Positions 59,360 to 64,000 of a stretch of DNA of 64,000 nt are shown in pieces. The position numbers and the translations under genes were made by a program. The notes under the pieces were generated by a model. That model searched no databases. It saw only the letters and a program-made list of their open reading frames with translations, and was not told where the DNA came from. Numbering within the stretch: position 1 is the first letter of the stretch; each line of letters opens with the position of its first letter. The stretch spans positions 310,001 through 374,000 of the forward strand of contig CAWABB010000004.1 in the NCBI GenBank assembly GCA_963780165.1, given 5' to 3'. The stretch comes from CAWABB01 sp963780165 (GTDB lineage: Bacteria > Bacteroidota > Ignavibacteria > UBA10030 > UBA6906).

Positions 59360-62239
59360 ATGAAGCGTCTCTCGATACTGCTGGCGGGCGTGCTCGCCAT
59401 GTTTCCCCTCGCGCTCTTCGGGGCCAATCCTGGCGGCGTGCAGTACCTCTCCCCGCGCCCCGGATCCAGCCTGGTGTCGCGCGCCTCGACCGTCATCATT
59501 CGTCCGGGCGGCCGGCTGGATGCGAGCGTTCTTCGGACCGCGAGCGTCCGCGTGACCGGTGAGCGAAGCGGCTCCATCGAGACGGAGCTCGTGCTCGCCG
59601 CTGATGGGCACACGATGATTGCGCGGCCGGCACGTCAGTTCGAGCCGGGCGAAACGGTTGCCGTCGAGGTTGGCGGCAGGATCGCGACGGCGGATGGGCG
59701 TTCTGTCCCGCCGTTTTCGTTCTCCTTCACCGTGACCCCGCTGCGCGAGCCCATCCGCATGCAGCGCGTCGAGGATTTCGACGCTCCCGATGGCGTCCGG
59801 CTGATGCCTCCCGTTGCGTCGGCTGCTCCCCTTGCGCGGCGCGATTCGGTGCCGCCAGACTTCCCGCAGATCCGGATCGACTCGGTGGACAACCCTGCTC
59901 CGGGAGATATCTTCCTGACCGTTTCAAGGGACCTGCCGGATGTCGGCTACTACCTGATGATTATCGATAACGCCGGCCAGCCCGTCCGCTATTTGAAGAC
60001 GGTCCAGCATTATCCGACCGCCTTCAAACGCCAGTACAACGGGCTGATGTCGTTTGCGGACGTCAGGGAGGAATACTGGTTTGCCGGCGGTGGATACTGT
60101 CAGCACAAGCTGCTGGACACAAGCTTCGCGGTCGTGGATTCATTCCAGTGCGGGAACGGCTACATCGCGGACAACCACGATTTCACGCTGCTCCCGAACG
60201 GCCATGCGTTGATCTTCGCCTACGATCTCCAGCCGGTTGACATGAGCCTCCTCGTGCCGGGCGGCAATCCGGCCGCGATGATATGTGGATCGATCATTCA
60301 GGAGCTGGATGTCCAGAAAAACGTCATCTTCCAGTGGAGAAGTTGGGACTACATACCCGTCCTGGACACATACCAGAACACTCTCGGGGCCGCGTTCGAC
60401 TACATTCACGTGAACGGCATTCTTCAGGATACCGACGGGAATATCGTCGCGTGCACGCGCCTCACGTCGGAAGTCATCAAGATCGACCGGCAGACCGGTG
60501 ACATCATCTGGAGGCTGGGGGGGAAGCACAACCAGTTCACGTTCATCAACGACCATGCGGAGAACGCTCCGCACTACTTCTCGTTCCCGCATTCTCCAAC
60601 CCTGCTCCCCAACGGGAACCTGCTCCTGTTCGACAATGGGTTCAAGAAGAACCCGCAATACTCGCGGGTGGTGGAATACGCGCTTGACCAGACCGCAAAG
60701 ACCGCCACGATGGTCTGGGAGTACCGGCGAACGCCTGACGCTGTCGCCGCGACTCAGGGCTCAGCGCAGCGACTTCCCAACGGCAACACGTTCATCGGCT
60801 GGGGTAGCGCGTCGATCGCCCAACAGCTTGCCGCCACCGAAGTGACGCCCGACGGGCGGATCGTCTTCGAGATGTCGTTCCCGCAGGGCGTGGTGAGCTA
60901 TGCCGCGTTCCGATATGTCTGGCGCGATCCCTCGCCGGCCGCGAACGTCACGAAATACGACATTCCGATCGGCGTCCCGGTGGAATTCTCTTCCGGAGAT
61001 ACCATCGCAACCGGGGTTTTGCTGACGCTCACGTCGGCGACGGCCAACTACAACAGCATCACCGTGCAGCGATTCGAGACTTCCCCGCTCGCCCCGGAAT
61101 TCCCCGAACTGCGCGCGCCGATCACCCCGCTCGGACGAATTGTCATCGGGCAGACCGGATTCACGTCGTATGTGGGAGACCTCTCGATCAAGACCTCGGC
61201 ATTCACGGGACTGGGGGATCCGTCACAGGCGATGATCTACTGGCGGGAATTCGAGGGGTACGGCCTCTTCACTCCGAAGGCGACGACCTATAATGCCGCA
61301 GAGGGAACGCTGACCGCCACAGTCTCGAAATTCGGTGAGTTCATCGTCTGCACGCCGGACGTCCCATCGCAGATCCTGACGCCGGCTCCTGCGGCGCCCC
61401 TGGACCTGGAGCCCGTCAACGTAAACCTGCCCGTGCCGGTCCGCTGGAGCACCCGCGGGTTCGTCCAGACATACAGCCTTCAGATCGCCACGGACTCGGC
61501 GTTCGCCTCCAGAGTCGTCGATGTGTCAGGGCTGCCGTCCTCCATGTATGAGTTCGCGTCGGGGGTCGAAGGAACGACGTACTACTGGCGCGCCAACGCC
61601 ACCAACGAAGCGGGCACGACCGCATGGTCCGCCCCCTCGCGGTTTGTGTCGACCGCACCCTTCGTGGATCTGTCGACTCCGGATGGCGGCGAGCAGTGGC
61701 TCAAAGACAGCTCCTATGTCGTCCGCTGGTCCGACAATCTGCCACAGTTCGTGACGATCGACCTCTTCAACGACGACGTCGGGCACGTCCTGCGCATCGC
61801 GGATTCCGTCCGCAGCAGCAACGGATTCCGGTGGAAGGTTCCGAATTCGGTCCCGGACGGCGCCACGTATCGCATCCGCGTGTCCGCCTTCGGAGACACG
61901 ACGGTATCCGACATGAGCGCAGGGACCTTCACGATCGGGACCGCGAGCGATGTGCGCGCCGACGGCGAGGTGCCCGGGACCTTCGCATTGCTGCAGAACT
62001 ATCCGAATCCCTTTAACCCGGAGACTCAGATCCGGTTCACGCTGGCGGAGCGAAGCCAGACGACGCTCACGGTGTTTGACATGCTCGGCAGACAGGTCGC
62101 CGTACTCGTCGATGAGGTGAAGGGTCCCGGAAACCATGAGGTGCGATGGAATGCCGCCCAGGTCGCAAGCGGCGTGTACCTCTACCGGCTGACATCAGGA
62201 TCCGAGATTCAGACCCGGAGGATGACGGTTGTGAAGTAA
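59360..62239 (+). CDS. Second arylsulfotransferase-like protein with T9SS sorting domain
   Basis: This protein of about 959 residues is a paralogue of its upstream neighbour. The Ig-like domain (about residues 20-125) and ASST propeller (about 150-530) are kept. Instead of the CBM4_9, fibronectin III (about 675-765) and Kre9-like Ser/Thr-type (about 767-865) modules precede the T9SS domain (about 872-959). His350 (YIHVNGI), Arg367 and His411 (FPHSPTL) are kept, but the His after Arg is Leu here (CTRLTSEV). An ATG at 59339 overlaps the previous stop, but the ATG at 59360 has ggag at a usable distance and starts a cleaner signal peptide. Confidence 0.8.
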   Translation: MKRLSILLAGVLAMFPLALFGANPGGVQYLSPRPGSSLVSRASTVIIRPGGRLDASVLRTASVRVTGERSGSIETELVLAADGHTMIARPARQFEPGETVAVEVGGRIATADGRSVPPFSFSFTVTPLREPIRMQRVEDFDAPDGVRLMPPVASAAPLARRDSVPPDFPQIRIDSVDNPAPGDIFLTVSRDLPDVGYYLMIIDNAGQPVRYLKTVQHYPTAFKRQYNGLMSFADVREEYWFAGGGYCQHKLLDTSFAVVDSFQCGNGYIADNHDFTLLPNGHALIFAYDLQPVDMSLLVPGGNPAAMICGSIIQELDVQKNVIFQWRSWDYIPVLDTYQNTLGAAFDYIHVNGILQDTDGNIVACTRLTSEVIKIDRQTGDIIWRLGGKHNQFTFINDHAENAPHYFSFPHSPTLLPNGNLLLFDNGFKKNPQYSRVVEYALDQTAKTATMVWEYRRTPDAVAATQGSAQRLPNGNTFIGWGSASIAQQLAATEVTPDGRIVFEMSFPQGVVSYAAFRYVWRDPSPAANVTKYDIPIGVPVEFSSGDTIATGVLLTLTSATANYNSITVQRFETSPLAPEFPELRAPITPLGRIVIGQTGFTSYVGDLSIKTSAFTGLGDPSQAMIYWREFEGYGLFTPKATTYNAAEGTLTATVSKFGEFIVCTPDVPSQILTPAPAAPLDLEPVNVNLPVPVRWSTRGFVQTYSLQIATDSAFASRVVDVSGLPSSMYEFASGVEGTTYYWRANATNEAGTTAWSAPSRFVSTAPFVDLSTPDGGEQWLKDSSYVVRWSDNLPQFVTIDLFNDDVGHVLRIADSVRSSNGFRWKVPNSVPDGATYRIRVSAFGDTTVSDMSAGTFTIGTASDVRADGEVPGTFALLQNYPNPFNPETQIRFTLAERSQTTLTVFDMLGRQVAVLVDEVKGPGNHEVRWNAAQVASGVYLYRLTSGSEIQTRRMTVVK

Positions 62240-62347
62240 CCTGCGACGCAAGTCTGACTGTGTTCCCGGTCGAAAAGGTCGACGGCGTCTCCCCATTGAC
62301 AGAGTGGACTGTGTCCGCCTGAATCGACAACGCTGACCGTATCAGCG

Positions 62348-64000
62348 ATGAACGCGATGACCCGCATATCGGCAGTGCTTCTCCTTGGCGCGCTCTCCCC
62401 GGCGTGCAAGGATGACCCGGCGAATTCCACCACCACCGCCCCCGGCGACGTCGCAGGGCGGGTGGAGGCGCTCCTTGCCCAGATGACCCTGGACGAGAAG
62501 ATCGGCCAGATGACCCAGGCTGACCGCAGCTACCTCGAGAGGGAATCCGACATCCGGGACTACGCGCTCGGTTCTATCCTTAGTGGCGGCGGCTCGGCTC
62601 CGTCCAACAGCTCTCCCTCGGGCTGGGCGGATATGTACGACCGGTACCAGCGGTACGCCCTTCAGACCAGGCTCAAGATCCCCATCCTGTACGGCATCGA
62701 TGCCGTTCACGGCCATAACAACGTGGTGGGAGCGGTCATCTTCCCCCACAATATCGGCCTCGGATGCACGCGCGATCCCGACCTGGTGGAACGGATCGCC
62801 CGGATCACCGCTGACGAGGTGGCCGGGACGGGGATCGACTGGACATTTTCGCCGTGCATCGCGGTCGCACGCGACGAACGCTGGGGTCGTACATACGAAA
62901 GCTTCGGCGAGACGCCCGAGCTTGCAGTCCAGATGGCCCCGGCAGCGACGCGAGGGTACCAAACGCGCATCCTGGCGTGCGCGAAGCACTACCTTGCCGA
63001 TGGCGGGACGCAGGGGGGCGTCGATCAGGGGAACGCGGTGATGGACGAATCGCAGCTTCGCGCCATCCATCTGCCCGGCTATCAGGCCGCGATCCAGGCG
63101 GGTGTCGGGTCCATCATGGTCTCCTTCAGCAGCTGGAACGGTCAGAAGATGCACGGACATTCGTATCTGCTTACGACCGTGCTGAAAGGGGAACTCGGAT
63201 TCAAAGGGTTCCTGATCTCCGACTGGGGCGCAGTGGATCAGCTTCCGGGGCCCTACGACCAGCAGGTTGAGAGCGCGATCAATGCCGGGCTCGACATGAT
63301 CATGGTCCCGCAGAAATACAAGACGTTCATGGCGACCCTGAAGCAGCTCGTCCAGCAGGGCCGGGTGTCCCAGAGCCGCATCGACGATGCAGTGAGGAGG
63401 ATCCTCACGAAGAAAGTGGAGCTGGGCCTTTTTGAGAAGCCGCTGACCGACCGGTCTCTCACCGGGACGGTCGGGTCTCCCTCGCATCGCGCCCTGGCGC
63501 GGGAGGCTGTTCGTCGCTCGCTGGTGCTGCTCAAGAACCGCTCGGGATTGCTGCCGATCCCTCACGACGTCAGGCGCGTGCATGTAGCCGGCCAGGGGGC
63601 GCTCGACATCGGCATGCAGTGCGGAGGGTGGACCATCTCGTGGCAGGGCAGCACCGGACCCATCACGGCGGGCACCACGATCCTCGAGGCGATCACCGCA
63701 TCGGTGGCCGCGCCTGGAATCGTGACATATGAGCCGGACGGGAGCGGCGCGGAGGGCGCGACACTCGGCGTTGTCGTCATCGGGGAGTCGCCCTACGCCG
63801 AAGGGAGGGGCGATCAAACAGATCTATCGATCAGCGCGGAGGATATGGCGATCGTGAGAAGAGTCAGAGCTGCCGGCGCCCCTACGGTCGTGATCCTGCT
63901 TTCGGGGAGACCGATGATCCTGGAAGATATCCTCGACGATTGCGATGCCCTGATCGCTGCCTGGCTCCCCGGAACGGAGGCCCTCGGGATCGCCGACGTC
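62348..64000 (+). CDS. GH3 glycoside hydrolase lipoprotein (fourth copy), 5' part
   Basis: The gene runs off the right edge; 551 codons are seen. A lipobox (LSPAC, Cys20) suggests an outer-membrane or periplasmic lipoprotein. The TIM barrel has QMTLDEKIGQMTQADRSYL, YGIDAVHGHNNVVGAVIFPH and the nucleophile FLISDWGAVDQL (Asp292). The alpha/beta sandwich follows (VVIGESPYAEGRGDQTDLS). It resembles plant-type and Bacteroidetes exo-beta-glucanases (ExoI/BoGH3B) more than the PA14 or BglX types in the window. The Shine-Dalgarno is weak. The 108-nt gap upstream shows no clear promoter. Confidence 0.9.
   Translation, partial: MNAMTRISAVLLLGALSPACKDDPANSTTTAPGDVAGRVEALLAQMTLDEKIGQMTQADRSYLERESDIRDYALGSILSGGGSAPSNSSPSGWADMYDRYQRYALQTRLKIPILYGIDAVHGHNNVVGAVIFPHNIGLGCTRDPDLVERIARITADEVAGTGIDWTFSPCIAVARDERWGRTYESFGETPELAVQMAPAATRGYQTRILACAKHYLADGGTQGGVDQGNAVMDESQLRAIHLPGYQAAIQAGVGSIMVSFSSWNGQKMHGHSYLLTTVLKGELGFKGFLISDWGAVDQLPGPYDQQVESAINAGLDMIMVPQKYKTFMATLKQLVQQGRVSQSRIDDAVRRILTKKVELGLFEKPLTDRSLTGTVGSPSHRALAREAVRRSLVLLKNRSGLLPIPHDVRRVHVAGQGALDIGMQCGGWTISWQGSTGPITAGTTILEAITASVAAPGIVTYEPDGSGAEGATLGVVVIGESPYAEGRGDQTDLSISAEDMAIVRRVRAAGAPTVVILLSGRPMILEDILDDCDALIAAWLPGTEALGIADV

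Noticed and set aside
12688..62010. DNA repeats around the recurrent PNPFN coding stretch
   Set aside because: The similarity reflects the conserved T9SS sorting domain at the protein level. The codons vary between copies, so this is not a DNA repeat family.
62296..62324. TTGACA upstream of the fourth GH3
   Set aside because: The matching -10 position reads CTGAAT, too far from consensus to call a promoter.
1..64000. tRNA, rRNA, CRISPR arrays, integrases and transposases
   Set aside because: I looked in the gaps and on both strands and saw no cloverleaf-like gene, repeat-spacer pattern or recombinase domain.

Overview
The window is GC-rich, and all 35 genes I can support lie on the plus strand. 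Eight proteins end in a canonical type IX secretion (T9SS) type A sorting domain, recognisable by a core close to QNYPNPFNPxT followed by a G-x-Y-x-Y-R near the end; a ninth has a variant. A PorV/PorQ-family protein, a TonB-dependent receptor (TBDT) and a FadL/OmpP1-like porin are also present. This places the source in the Fibrobacteres-Chlorobi-Bacteroidetes (FCB) group. There is no SusD gene and the only good promoter is sigma70-like, so an uncultured Ignavibacteria-like or related lineage seems likelier than a gut Bacteroidetes. That placement is inference from protein features. I saw no tRNA, rRNA, CRISPR or transposase gene.

Layout. (1) 1-11.9 kb is a carbohydrate-use block: a PhyH-family dioxygenase fragment, a Gfo/Idh/MocA oxidoreductase, a GH127 arabinofuranosidase, a sodium:solute symporter, a cytoplasmic GH38 alpha-mannosidase, a PA14-containing GH3 and a UroD-like protein. 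(2) 12-23.2 kb is mixed: a small T9SS cargo protein, a hexapeptide acyltransferase, an MscS channel, a cytochrome c, a YycJ-like metallo-hydrolase, a small unknown protein, a PhoD-like phosphatase, a Tat-lipoprotein D-aminoacylase-like amidohydrolase and a frameshifted FadL-like porin. (3) 23.2-29.4 kb is a tightly packed regulatory block: a membrane-anchored solute-binding protein, a histidine kinase, a sigma54 activator and an SGNH hydrolase with a C-terminal repeat region. (4) 29.4-37.1 kb holds a circularly permuted GH16 glucanase, a secreted esterase, a second symporter and a PpiC-like lipoprotein. (5) 37.2-47.0 kb is an uptake block: a multi-domain carbohydrate-binding protein, the TBDT, a 1042-residue partner of unknown family and the PorV-like protein. 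(6) 47.1-64.0 kb is a second degradation block: GH3, GH92, GH3, a clan GH-A enzyme with an inserted carbohydrate-binding module, two tandem arylsulfotransferase-like proteins and the start of a fourth GH3.

Working model (inference): T9SS exports and anchors hydrolases, esterase, phosphatase and sulfotransferase-like enzymes that strip and cut a decorated plant or algal polysaccharide containing beta-glucan, mannose and arabinose. The TBDT with its non-SusD partner takes up oligosaccharides. Periplasmic GH3, GH92 and GH127 trim them, symporters import the products, and cytosolic GH38 and the oxidoreductase finish the work. The solute-binding protein, kinase and sigma54 activator could sense the sugar. 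The two strongest candidates for something undescribed are the SusD-less TBDT, partner and PorV module, and the four-gene sensing operon.
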